64,000 bases of DNA. Source: Lysobacter firmicutimachus (GTDB lineage: Bacteria; Pseudomonadota; Gammaproteobacteria; Xanthomonadales; Xanthomonadaceae). The position numbers and the translations under genes were made by a program. The notes beneath the pieces are model-generated. The model did not search any database. It saw only the letters and a program-made list of their open reading frames with translations, and was not told where the DNA came from. The stretch spans positions 2,666,001 through 2,730,000 of the forward strand of contig NZ_JBANDL010000002.1 of assembly GCF_037027445.1 (NCBI RefSeq). The letters are read 5' to 3'. Positions within the stretch are counted from its first letter, which is position 1, and every line of letters starts with the position of its first letter. Below are positions 45,447 through 53,687 of this stretch, in pieces.

Positions 45447-46633
45447 GGCCCACTCCCGCCGCGCGCTCGCGTCGCCAGCCAACGTTCCAACAGCGCCGCC
45501 AGCGCGATCGCCACGGCCAGCCAAGGACGCAGATCCTGCGGCGGGAGGGCCGCGGCGACCGCGCCGGTGCGCGGCGCCATGTCGCGCGCCAGCGCCAGGG
45601 CGGGCGCCGGCGGGAGCGGCTGAAACATCGCACGCAAGGCGGCGACGAAACCGGGTTCGAGCAGTTCCGGCAGTTGCGCCGGCGCCAACGGGCGGGTCAA
45701 TCGCAGCAGGCGGCCGCGACCATAGTGCACGCCCTCCGCCAACACGGCGCCGCTGCGATCGCGCCACGCCGCCGCACGCCGTGTGCCGACGCCGCCCGGC
45801 CATTGCGCCTGCGCATCGAGCAGTACGATGGCGCCGTTGCGCGCTTTGTCCAGCACCGCTGCCGGCACCGCGCCGGGCGCGAGCCAGATCAAGCCGTTCG
45901 CGTCCGACCGCGGCGGCGTCGACGCGGTTGCGATGTCGGCAGGCCGGTGGGGCCCGGCGCTGCCTGTGTCCCAGGCCGACAGCGCGGCGCGGATGTAGCG
46001 CGCGTCCGGCGTGCGCTCGGCGACGTACCGCAACGCCGGCGGCGGCACCGTCGCGTCCGGCGTCGCCGGCGGCTGCGATGCGTTGCCGGCAACGATCTCC
46101 CACTCCACCCGCCGCGACAGCTGCAACCTTTGCGCGTCCAGGCCATGCAGACGTTCCGGCACGAACACGGTCAGCCGGGTCTGCGCCGGCAGCAGCGCGT
46201 CGAGTTCGCGCAACAAGCTGCCGGCCGGCACAGCGCGGGCCTCGGCGGGCGGCGCGGAAGCGCCGTCGGCGACGCTCGGAAAGCCCGGCGCCAACCAACG
46301 CAGTTCCGCGTCGTGCGCGGCGGCCGCGGCACGCGCCGCGCTCGGGTCCGCACCCGCCGCCAGTGCGATCCAGGGCCGGTCGCCCTCGGCGCCGGACAGC
46401 ACCGGCCGCGCCAGCCACAGCGCCAGCAAGGCCAGCAACAACAGGCGCAGCAGCAACAGCGGCCAATCCTCGAAGCGCAGCCGGTGGCGCGGCTTCGGCC
46501 TGTGCCGCAGCCAACGCAGCGCGGCGAAGTCGGTCGGCCACTGTTCGCTGCGCCGCGCCAGGTGGATCAACATGGGCAACAGCCACGCCGCCAGCGCGGC
46601 CAAGCCCAGCGGCAGCAACAGCGCCAGACTCAC
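45443..46633 (-). CDS. BatA-like membrane protein (aerotolerance N-terminal domain)
   Basis: The product has 396 residues from a GTG, overlapping the DUF58 stop by GTGA. The N-terminal helix pair (LALLLPLGLAALAAWLLPML and LLLLRLLLLALLALWLA) with RRSEQWPTDFAALRWL between them is the BatA N-terminal domain. The expected von Willebrand MIDAS motif DxSxS is not visible; the region reads PWIALAAGADPSAARA. A C-terminal helix precedes ATRARGGSGP. The gene is fourth in a chain of four overlapping or nearly overlapping genes. The loss of MIDAS distinguishes it from true BatA/BatB. Confidence 0.82.
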   Translation of the reverse strand: MSLALLLPLGLAALAAWLLPMLIHLARRSEQWPTDFAALRWLRHRPKPRHRLRFEDWPLLLLRLLLLALLALWLARPVLSGAEGDRPWIALAAGADPSAARAAAAAHDAELRWLAPGFPSVADGASAPPAEARAVPAGSLLRELDALLPAQTRLTVFVPERLHGLDAQRLQLSRRVEWEIVAGNASQPPATPDATVPPPALRYVAERTPDARYIRAALSAWDTGSAGPHRPADIATASTPPRSDANGLIWLAPGAVPAAVLDKARNGAIVLLDAQAQWPGGVGTRRAAAWRDRSGAVLAEGVHYGRGRLLRLTRPLAPAQLPELLEPGFVAALRAMFQPLPPAPALALARDMAPRTGAVAAALPPQDLRPWLAVAIALAALLERWLATRARGGSGP

Positions 46634-47523
46634 GCGCCCTCCGCCGCGTCGCGGCCGCCGAACAGCCGTCGCAACGGCAGATCCAGTGCTTCGTCGAGCA
46701 CGAACTCGGCATGGCGGATGCCGCAGGCCTGCAGGCGCGCATCGACCGCGCGACGCGCGGCGGCGAAGCGGCGCAGGAAGTCCTCGCGCAAGTCGGCGCC
46801 GTCGCCGAGCAACTCCTCTCCGGTTTCCGGATCGCGGAAGCGATGGCCGCCGCGATACGGAAAGTCGCGCTCTTCCACAGTCAGAATACGGATGCTCAAC
46901 ACTTCGCGCCGCGCCGCGGCAAGCCGTTCGGCCACGTCGAGCGCGGCTTCGTCGAAGCCGTCGCCGAGCATCAGCACCAGATCGCCGGCGCCGATGCGCT
47001 CCCATAGCGGCCGCAGCCGCTCCGGCGCCGGCCAGCGGCCGCGTGCGCGCAGCGCGTGCAGCTCCCGCCACAGCCGGTCGCGCTGACGGGTACCGGTCGC
47101 CGGTGCGATCAGGCGCAAACCGTCTTCCTGCAATGCGATCAGGCCGAAACGATCGCCCTGGCGCAGCGCCAGCTCCGCCGCGCACGCGGCCAGAGCCTTG
47201 GCCGCGTCGAGCCGGCTCCAGCCCGGACGCGCCGCGTCGCCCTGCCCCATCGACGCGCTCGCGTCGATCAGCAGCCACAGCGCCAGCGGGCTTTCGCGCT
47301 CGGCCTCGCGGACGAAGAAACGATCCGAACGCGCGTACAGCTTCCAGTCGATCTGGCGCGGCTCGTCGCCGGGCTCGTAAGCGCGGTACTGGGCGAATTC
47401 CAGGCCGGCGCCGCGGCTGCGGCTGCGGTGCTGGCCCAGGCCGTGCGCGCCGACCGCGCGCCGAGACACCAGGCTCAGGCTGCGCAGGCGCGCCCGCACC
47501 GACGGCGGAATCAGCTCGTGCAT
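46630..47523 (-). CDS. DUF58 domain protein, VWA-like partner of MoxR
   Basis: The product has 297 residues. GLEFAQYRAYEPGDEPRQID with WKLYARSDRFFVREAERE is the conserved DUF58 core. LLIDASASMG (85-94) is a MIDAS-like DxSxS motif of the von Willebrand type. VLMLGDGFDEAALDVAERLA and the late GIRHAEFVLDEALDLPLRRL complete the domain. DUF58 proteins work with MoxR ATPases, probably to insert or assemble metal-containing or periplasmic complexes. It lies 10 bases downstream of the MoxR gene. No membrane helix is visible. Confidence 0.93.
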   Translation of the reverse strand: MHELIPPSVRARLRSLSLVSRRAVGAHGLGQHRSRSRGAGLEFAQYRAYEPGDEPRQIDWKLYARSDRFFVREAERESPLALWLLIDASASMGQGDAARPGWSRLDAAKALAACAAELALRQGDRFGLIALQEDGLRLIAPATGTRQRDRLWRELHALRARGRWPAPERLRPLWERIGAGDLVLMLGDGFDEAALDVAERLAAARREVLSIRILTVEERDFPYRGGHRFRDPETGEELLGDGADLREDFLRRFAAARRAVDARLQACGIRHAEFVLDEALDLPLRRLFGGRDAAEGA

Positions 47524-47533
47524 CCGCGCCGGC

Positions 47534-48550
47534 TCAGGCGTCCGGCGCGGGCAAGGCGCGCAGCAACGCGGCGACCACGTCGTCGGCGCTGCGCGATTCG
47601 GCCTCGGCCGCGAACGACAGCAACAGGCGGTGGCGCATCACCGGCGCGGCCAGGGCGATCACGTCCTCGCGGGTCGCGGCCAGGCGCCCGTGCAGCAGGG
47701 CGCGCGCCTTGGAGGCCAAAGCCAGCGATTGGCCGGCACGCGGGCCGGCACCCCACTTCACCCACTGCCGGACCTCGGCCGGCGCGCCGTCGCCGGGCCG
47801 GCTGGCGCGCACCAGGCGGGTGATCCAGCGCAGCAGGTCTTCGCTCAGATGCACCTCGCGCACCCGCGCCTGCAGCGCCAGCAGGTCCGCGCCGTGCATC
47901 ACCCGCGGCACCTGTGCGCCGCGGCTGCCGGTGGTCTGGCGCAGGATGTCGTGTTCTTCGTTCTCGCTCGGATAACCGACCCGGATATGCAGCAGGAACC
48001 GATCGAGCTGCGCCTCGGGCAAGGGATAGGTGCCGGCCTGTTCGAGCGGGTTCTGGGTCGCCAGCACGAAGAACGGCGCCGGCAGCGCATGGGTGACGCC
48101 GGCATAGCTGACAGTGCGCTCCTGCATCGCCTCCAGCAGCGCGGCCTGGGTCTTGGGCGGGGTGCGGTTGAGCTCGTCGGCCAGCAGCAGGTGGGTGAAA
48201 ATGGGGCCGGGCTGGAAACGGAAGTGGCGGTGGCCGGTGCCGTGATCCTCTTCCAGCAGCTCGGTGCCGAGCAGGTCGCTGGGCATCAGGTCGGGAGTGA
48301 ACTGCACGCGCCGGAACTGCAATTCCAGCGCCTGCCCCAGCGAGCGCACCAGCAAGGTCTTGCCGAGCCCCGGCACGCCTTCGAGCAGGCAGTGGCCGCC
48401 GGCGAGCAGTCCGATCAGCAGTTGTTCGACCACTTCGTCCTGGCCGACGATCGCCTGCGCGATCGCCCCGCGCAACTCGCCCAATCGCGCCAGCAACGCC
48501 TGCAATCCGGCTTCGCCGCCCACTTCGTCCGCTACCGCCTTGGTGTTCAT
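47534..48550 (-). CDS. MoxR-family AAA+ ATPase
   Basis: The product has 338 residues. Walker A is GVPGLGKT (58-65), Walker B LLLADELNR, sensor 1 FVLATQNPLEQAGT and the LPEAQLDRFLLHIRVGYPS arginine-finger region are present. MQERTVSYAGVTHALPAPFF is the typical MoxR insert. The protein is a cytoplasmic chaperone-like ATPase that acts with the DUF58 and BatA-type proteins encoded just downstream. It is first in the set of genes read towards 41350. Confidence 0.95.
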   Translation of the reverse strand: MNTKAVADEVGGEAGLQALLARLGELRGAIAQAIVGQDEVVEQLLIGLLAGGHCLLEGVPGLGKTLLVRSLGQALELQFRRVQFTPDLMPSDLLGTELLEEDHGTGHRHFRFQPGPIFTHLLLADELNRTPPKTQAALLEAMQERTVSYAGVTHALPAPFFVLATQNPLEQAGTYPLPEAQLDRFLLHIRVGYPSENEEHDILRQTTGSRGAQVPRVMHGADLLALQARVREVHLSEDLLRWITRLVRASRPGDGAPAEVRQWVKWGAGPRAGQSLALASKARALLHGRLAATREDVIALAAPVMRHRLLLSFAAEAESRSADDVVAALLRALPAPDA

Positions 48551-48641
48551 GTCTGGTCCCGATTCCTACTGCGTCGAATGCAACGGCAAGAGCGAAAGCA
48601 ACAGCAACAGCAAATCCCCCGCGTTCGCTGCGCGGACGCCA

Positions 48642-48660
48642 CCCCCTTTGTCGAAGGGGG
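48642..48660. repeat. CCCCCTT/AAGGGGG hairpin element
   Basis: CCCCCTT (48642-48648) pairs with AAGGGGG (48654-48660) over five bases. It lies upstream of the MoxR start, in the 284-base gap before DUF4159. A related CCCCC...GGGGG element lies at 29824-29851. Confidence 0.55.
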
Positions 48661-48774
48661 CAAAGGCGCGAGCGCTGGTCGCAAGCGCCCGGCCCTTAGC
48701 CTTTCCCGCGCCTTTCCCGCGCCTTTCCGAATCTCTGCCCTGCCTTTGCCTGCGCCTTCGCCCGTGCCCCTACG

Positions 48775-48837
48775 ATTCCCTATTCCCTATTCCCTATTCC
48801 CTAATCCCTATTCCCTATTCCCCATTCCCGCCCCTCA
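48775..48837. repeat. Tandem ATTCCCT/GGGAATA repeat next to the DUF4159 stop codon
   Basis: From 48779 the plus strand repeats ATTCCCT about seven times (ATTCCCTATTCCCTATTCCC and so on, with one AATCCCT and one ATTCCCC variant). It ends at the stop codon of the DUF4159 gene (TCA at 48835). On the coding strand the stop is directly followed by GGGGCGGGAATGGGGAATAG. It is the third copy of the family at a minus-strand gene end. Confidence 0.75.
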
Positions 48838-49536
48838 CCCCATCAACGCATACATCGCGATATTGACCGCGAACTTGGTGTTGTCCTCGGCCAGGAAACG
48901 CTTGTTGCGCCAGTCGTAGTCCCATTCGCAACCGTAATCCTTGTTGCTGTAGAGCACGCCGAGGCGGCCGTCGATCTCGATGCCCTGCAGGTAATCGTGA
49001 ACCAGGTCGTCGCCCCAACCGTTGAGTTCGAAACCGGTCGCGGGCGGGCCGTCGAAAACGAAGAAGCTGCGGTAGATGGGGTGGTTCCGGGGCAGGCGCT
49101 TGAGCGCCTTGCGGCCGAAGATCGCGGCCATCTGGCTTTCGAACGAACGCGCGAACAGGCCGTCGATGTCGTGGTTGCAATCGTCGACGAACACGAAGCC
49201 GCCGTTGCGCACGTAGCGCTCGAAGTTGCGCCGCTCCTCGGGGTTGAACTCGACCAGTTTGTGCCCGGCCAGGTAGCAGAACGGCGCGCCGAGCATCTTC
49301 GGGTCGGACAAGGCCAGCACGTGTTCCTTGGGGTCCACGCGCAGGTCGGTGTAGTCGATCAGCGCGGTGAGCAGATTGGCCGGCATGCGCTGGTCCACGT
49401 CCCAGTCGCCGGAGTCGTACTTGAGCCGGGTGAACCAGAAGTCGTAATCGGCCGCAGCCCGCGCCAGCGGCGAGCGCGCCAGCCAGGCACCGGCCAGGCC
49501 GCCGGCGAGCAGGCGCAGGAAGGCGGCGCGGTTCAC
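48835..49536 (-). CDS. DUF4159 family exported protein
   Basis: The product has 233 residues from a GTG start. A signal peptide (FLRLLAGGLAGAWLARSPLA) is likely cleaved near residue 28. The core (LKYDSGDWDVDQRMPANLL, YLAGHKLVEFNPEERRNFER and NGGFVFVDDCNHDIDGLFARS) is a flavodoxin/GATase-like DUF4159 domain, usually fused to a BatA-type protein. Here it stands alone. The late part includes GCEWDYDWRNKRF. It is placed between MoxR and the TldE gene, 80 bases from the latter. Function is unknown. Confidence 0.88.
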   Translation of the reverse strand: MNRAAFLRLLAGGLAGAWLARSPLARAAADYDFWFTRLKYDSGDWDVDQRMPANLLTALIDYTDLRVDPKEHVLALSDPKMLGAPFCYLAGHKLVEFNPEERRNFERYVRNGGFVFVDDCNHDIDGLFARSFESQMAAIFGRKALKRLPRNHPIYRSFFVFDGPPATGFELNGWGDDLVHDYLQGIEIDGRLGVLYSNKDYGCEWDYDWRNKRFLAEDNTKFAVNIAMYALMG

Positions 49537-49615
49537 CGCCGCCCTGGCCTGCCGGCGTGCGCCGACCGGGGCGGTCCGCGATGCCGCAGCGGCGAACCGT
49601 CCCGCACCGCCATGC

Positions 49616-50950
49616 TCAGACCGCGTCCGAAAGCGAGGTGAACGTGAAATCGCGCAGCTTCATCGGCGGGATCATCATCACGAAGCTGGACTCGTCGCCC
49701 GCCACCCGCACCGGGCGGCCGAGTTCTTCGATGTTGTTGAGCATGATCACCGGCGATTCGTTGAAGCGGAAATTCTTCACCGGGTGCTTGATGACGCCGT
49801 TTTCGATGTAGAAGGTCCCGTCGCGGGTCAGCCCGGTCAGCAGCACCGTCTGCGGGTCGACCAGGCGGATGTACCAGGTGCGGGTGACCAGGATGCCCTT
49901 CTGGGTGCCTTTGATCAGCTCGGCGGTGGACTTGTCGCCGCCAGCCATCAGCAGATTGCCCGGCCGGCCGACCGCCTTCTTGCCCTGCTTCTGGGCCCAG
50001 TAGCGCGAATAGCCCAGCGCCGCGATCTTGCCGTTCTCGACCACGGCCATCTTCTCGCGCGGCAGACCTTCGTTGTCCCAGGGCAGCACCGCGGCGCGGG
50101 CGTCCCAGGGATCGGCGGTGATGTTGACCCGGCTGTCGTAGACCTGTTCGCCGAGCTTGTTGCCGCCGCCCTTCTTGGACAGGAAGCTGCGGCCTTCGTC
50201 GGCCTGGCGGGCGTCGAAGAACCCCATCATGAACGAGATCAGCCCGGCGGCCGCGGCCGGTTCCAGGATCACCGTGTACTTGCCCGGCTCCAAGGCCTTG
50301 GCCTCGGCCGACTCGGTCGCCTTGCGCATGGCGATGCGCACTTCGTTGTCGGCCTTGAAGTCGGCGGCGTCCTTGAGGTTGCGGCCGACCCAGCCCGAAC
50401 CGCGGCCGTCGTCGGTGCGCACGGTGCAGGTGTAGTTGAAATTGGTCGCCTTCTGATAGCCGAAGTTGCCGTTGCTGTTGGCGATGGCGACGAAACTCTG
50501 GCCGTCCTCGAGGAAACCGGCGGCGGTCAGCTTGCCGGCGCGGCACGGCGCGATCGAATCGGAGGCGGCCTTGGCGCGGAATTCGGGATCGATCGCCGCG
50601 GTGGATTCGCTGAAGGTCGGGCTGGGCTTGTAGTCCTGCTTGCCGATCGCCGGCACGAACTCGGGATTCTCCGGCGCCAAGCGGGCCAGGTCCTCGGCGC
50701 GGCGCACCACGCGCTCCAGCGCGGCATCGTCGAACTCGTTGATGGTGGCCACGCCGACGCGCTTGCCGAAGGCCACCTGCACGGCCAGGTCGACGTTGCT
50801 GACGATGCCGCTGGTCGAAACGTCGTTGAGGGCGAAGCGGATGTTGCCGTCGATCGAGCCGGTCAGGGTCGCGGTGCATTCGTCGGCCTTGGACAGCGCG
50901 ATGACCTTGTCCAGGATGGCCTTGGCTTCGGCTTCGGTGAAGATGCTCAT
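49616..50950 (-). CDS. TldE/PmbA-like metallopeptidase partner subunit
   Basis: The product has 444 residues. The TldD/E family fold is seen in VSNVDLAVQVAFGKRVGVAT, SWVGRNLKD-type region, VILEPAAAAGLISFMMGFFD and TRTWYIRLVDPQTVLLTGLT with RDGTFYIENG. The HExxxH zinc motif is absent, as in the TldE/PmbA subunit. It has no signal peptide. It starts 20 bases after tldD on the same strand. TldD and TldE act as a heterodimer in other bacteria. Confidence 0.92.
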   Translation of the reverse strand: MSIFTEAEAKAILDKVIALSKADECTATLTGSIDGNIRFALNDVSTSGIVSNVDLAVQVAFGKRVGVATINEFDDAALERVVRRAEDLARLAPENPEFVPAIGKQDYKPSPTFSESTAAIDPEFRAKAASDSIAPCRAGKLTAAGFLEDGQSFVAIANSNGNFGYQKATNFNYTCTVRTDDGRGSGWVGRNLKDAADFKADNEVRIAMRKATESAEAKALEPGKYTVILEPAAAAGLISFMMGFFDARQADEGRSFLSKKGGGNKLGEQVYDSRVNITADPWDARAAVLPWDNEGLPREKMAVVENGKIAALGYSRYWAQKQGKKAVGRPGNLLMAGGDKSTAELIKGTQKGILVTRTWYIRLVDPQTVLLTGLTRDGTFYIENGVIKHPVKNFRFNESPVIMLNNIEELGRPVRVAGDESSFVMMIPPMKLRDFTFTSLSDAV

Positions 50951-50970
50951 GGTCGTTTCTCCTGCGCCGG

Positions 50971-52599
50971 TCAGCCGAGCTTGCGGGCGGTGTTGATGAC
51001 GTTGACGCCGTTGAAGCGCGCCGTGGCGGAGCCGTGCGAGACCGCCGAGACCTGGCCCGGCTGCCCCTTGCCGTCGAAGAACGAGCCGCCGAGGCGGTAA
51101 TCGCTTTCGTCGCAAACGGCGACGCAGGAGTTCCAGAATTCCGGCGTGCGGATCTGGTAGGCGACGTCCTCGAGCATGCCGGTGATCTTGCCGTTCTTGA
51201 TCTCGTAGAACAGCTGGCCGCCGAACTGGGCGTTGTAGCGCTGCTGGTCGATGGAGAACGAACCGTCGCCGACGATGTAGATGCCGTTCTCCACGTCCTT
51301 GATCATGTCGGCGACACTGAGCTTGTTCTTGCCCGCCGCCAGCGACACGTTGGCCATGCGCTGGAACTGCACGCTGGACCAGGAGTCGGCGTAGCAGCAG
51401 CCGTCGGATTCGGTCTTGCCCAGGATGTGGGCCTGGTCGCGGATGGTCTGGTAGTCGACCAGCACGCCGTCCTTGATCAGGTCCCAACGCTTGGTCTTGA
51501 CGCCCTCGTCGTCGAAGCCGACCGCGCCCAGGCTGCCGGCCTGGGTCTTGTCGGCGAACACGGTGACCTGGTCGCTGCCGTACTTGAACCCCGACTTGAG
51601 CTTGTCGACGGTGGCGAAGCTGGTACCGGCGTAGTTGGCCTCGTAGCCGAGCACGCGGTCGAGCTCGAGCGGGTGGCCGATCGACTCGTGGATGGTCAGC
51701 CAGGTATGCGAGGGATCGAGCACCAGGTCGTACTTGCCCGGCTTGACCGAGGGCGCGGTGAGCTTCTGCCGCGCCTGCTTGGCCGCGGCGATCGCGTCCT
51801 CGACCATGTCGTAGGAGTGGCTGTAGTTGACCACGCCGTTGGGCGACACCACCTTGCCCGACGCCGCGCCGTCCAGGTACTCGAAGCCCATGCCCATCGG
51901 CGAAGACAGGCCCTCGCGGGTGCGGAACTTGCCGCTGGCCTTGTCGATCGCGGTGACCGTCATCGGCGCCCACACCCGGTGCACGTCCTGGTCGATGTAG
52001 GAGCCGTCGGTGGAGGCGAAGTACTTCTGCTCGTTGACCAGGAACAGCATCGAGTTGACGAAATCGGCGCCGGCCTTGAGCGCGGCGGCGTTCACGCTCA
52101 ACAACAGGTCCGCCTTGTCCTTGATCGGCACTTCCATGGCGTTCTTGCGGATGGGAGTCTTCCAGGCCACCTCGCCCACGCCCGGGGCCTGGGCCAGCTC
52201 GACCTTGGCGGTCTGGGTCTTGGCGTTGGCGCGGGCGATCGCCGCGGCCTGCCTGGCCGCCTCGGCCACGCTCTTGTCGTCCAGGCGGTTGGTCGCGGCG
52301 AAGCCCCAGGCGCCGTCGACCAGCACGCGGATGCCGATGCCGGTCGACTCGGTGTTGACCACGTTCTCGACCTTGTCCTCGCGGGTGATCACGAACTGGC
52401 GCAGGTAGCGGCCGATACGCACGTCGCAGTAGCTGGCGCCGGCGCCGCGGGCGGCGGTCAGCGCGGTGTCGGCCAGGCGCTTCTTGCGCGCCACGTCGAG
52501 CGGAACCAGCAGCGCTTCGGCGGCGATAGCGCTGCCGAAGGGAATCATCAGACCGGCGATGCCGAGCCCGGTCATGCCCAGGAAGTTGCGTCTGTCCAC
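50971..52599 (-). CDS. tldD: TldD-like zinc metalloprotease with Tat-type signal
   Basis: The product has 542 residues from a GTG at 52599, with AGGA 8 bases upstream; a longer frame from 52680 lacks a ribosome site. The HExxxH zinc motif is HESIGHPLE (His304, Glu305, His309). STGIGIRVLVDGAWGFAATN, GSLGAVGFDDEGVKTKRWDL and the DVENGIYIVGDGSFSID stretch match TldD. The N-terminus (DRRNFLGMTGLGIAGLMIPF) is a twin-arginine signal followed by an AEAL cleavage region. E. coli TldD is cytoplasmic, so this one is probably exported with TldE. It is first in its cluster. Confidence 0.9.
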   Translation of the reverse strand: MDRRNFLGMTGLGIAGLMIPFGSAIAAEALLVPLDVARKKRLADTALTAARGAGASYCDVRIGRYLRQFVITREDKVENVVNTESTGIGIRVLVDGAWGFAATNRLDDKSVAEAARQAAAIARANAKTQTAKVELAQAPGVGEVAWKTPIRKNAMEVPIKDKADLLLSVNAAALKAGADFVNSMLFLVNEQKYFASTDGSYIDQDVHRVWAPMTVTAIDKASGKFRTREGLSSPMGMGFEYLDGAASGKVVSPNGVVNYSHSYDMVEDAIAAAKQARQKLTAPSVKPGKYDLVLDPSHTWLTIHESIGHPLELDRVLGYEANYAGTSFATVDKLKSGFKYGSDQVTVFADKTQAGSLGAVGFDDEGVKTKRWDLIKDGVLVDYQTIRDQAHILGKTESDGCCYADSWSSVQFQRMANVSLAAGKNKLSVADMIKDVENGIYIVGDGSFSIDQQRYNAQFGGQLFYEIKNGKITGMLEDVAYQIRTPEFWNSCVAVCDESDYRLGGSFFDGKGQPGQVSAVSHGSATARFNGVNVINTARKLG

Positions 52600-52901
52600 G
52601 TGATTGTCCTGCCCTGAGTGGCCCCGCGCGAGCGCGCCGGGCATGAGTGAATGAACCCGCCGGAATGTGCGCAGCGTCATTCACGGGCGTCAAGTGCATA
52701 CCGGCACGTTTGCGCACGACGCGTACCGAATCGGGCGAACAATCACCCGGCAATGCAGGCGATTGTGCCGATGTTGCGTTGCGGGCATGACTTTCGACCT
52801 AGACCGCCGACCGCCAGATCGCTGGCCGGGTGCGATCGGCGAAGCCTCGGCGTCCGCACCGGGGCTATCATCGCCGGCGCGAACCTTACAGGCGGCCGAC
52901 G
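52600..52901. other. Divergent intergenic region upstream of tldD
   Basis: This 302-base gap separates tldD from a plus-strand hypothetical gene and must contain both promoters. An imperfect CAATCACCCGGCAATGCAGG / GCGATTGT arrangement around 52740-52762 may form a weak dyad, but I cannot match it to a known operator. I see no RNA gene. Confidence 0.3.
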
Positions 52902-53582
52902 TTGGGCATCTACGCGAACATTTTGATCCGCCGCGTCGCCGCCGACCGCGTCGACGACGCATGGCTCGACGCGATCTCGGCCGGACTTTGCCGCGCCATC
53001 GGCACAGACCGGTTCGTCTGGATCGAAAACCGGGCAGACCCCGATCTGCATGCGCTTCTCGTCGCTTGGCATGCACGACTCGCCGCACATCCGCTGGCCG
53101 AGGCTTATTGCCTTTGCGACCCAGACCTTTACGAGCCTGGCCTGTGCCACGAAGCCGACCGACGCAAGCACGAACTGTGGGCGCTGATGCAGGACGACCT
53201 GGATCCGCGCCCCCTGCAAGGCCAGCGGGTCGTCCAGCGCAGCATGAATCTCAGCCGCGAACCCGACGATCCGCCGCCGGGTTCGCGTTACGAGCAAGAT
53301 GGCCCGCCGATAGACGCCGATCCGGGCGAATGCCTGCTCCAAATCCGCTTGTCCGGCAGCTACTACTATGAAGACTACCCATGCGGCGATCCGGTGTTGC
53401 ATGCGGCGGTGGCCGACTGGCTCGATGCGCACATCCCCGGCTGCGAAGTCTGGTACGGCGGCGACGCCAGCGGTGTGCTCGCGGTACCGTTCGGACCGGA
53501 CCGGCGCCGGCAATTGATCGAGCACGCCCGCGCCCGCGGCGATCTGAACCGATACTGGCAACCGCCCTCACGCGCCGATTGA
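52902..53582 (+). CDS. Hypothetical protein, unknown family
   Basis: The product has 226 residues if the TTG at 52902 is the start; the frame is open further upstream (ATG at 52830). The sequence has NILIRRVAADRVDDAWLDAI near the start, a Cys in YCLCDPDLYEPGLCHEADRR and a YYYEDYPCGDPVLHAAVADW block. There is no signal peptide and no known motif. Codon use is strongly G/C-ending, which supports real coding. It faces tldD and precedes the dehydrogenase gene by about 105 bases. No function can be proposed. Confidence 0.6.
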   Translation: MGIYANILIRRVAADRVDDAWLDAISAGLCRAIGTDRFVWIENRADPDLHALLVAWHARLAAHPLAEAYCLCDPDLYEPGLCHEADRRKHELWALMQDDLDPRPLQGQRVVQRSMNLSREPDDPPPGSRYEQDGPPIDADPGECLLQIRLSGSYYYEDYPCGDPVLHAAVADWLDAHIPGCEVWYGGDASGVLAVPFGPDRRRQLIEHARARGDLNRYWQPPSRAD

Positions 53583-53687
53583 GGCCCGCCCTGCGGCTCG
53601 ACAGCGAACTCGCCCTCGCCGCCCGCATCGCCGACACCACCCGACCGCGCTATGGGCGCCGCCCGGCCCACGCGTTAAGCTTGCGCC

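Noticed and set aside
41350..45633. A single very long minus-strand open frame of over 1400 codons
   Set aside because: Only the last 624 codons form the real gene. The rest lies out of phase inside the DUF4175 gene, whose own frame has the correct domain content and coupled starts.
48775..48837. CRISPR-like array
   Set aside because: The units are only about 7 bases and contiguous, with no spacers and no cas genes. It is a tandem repeat.
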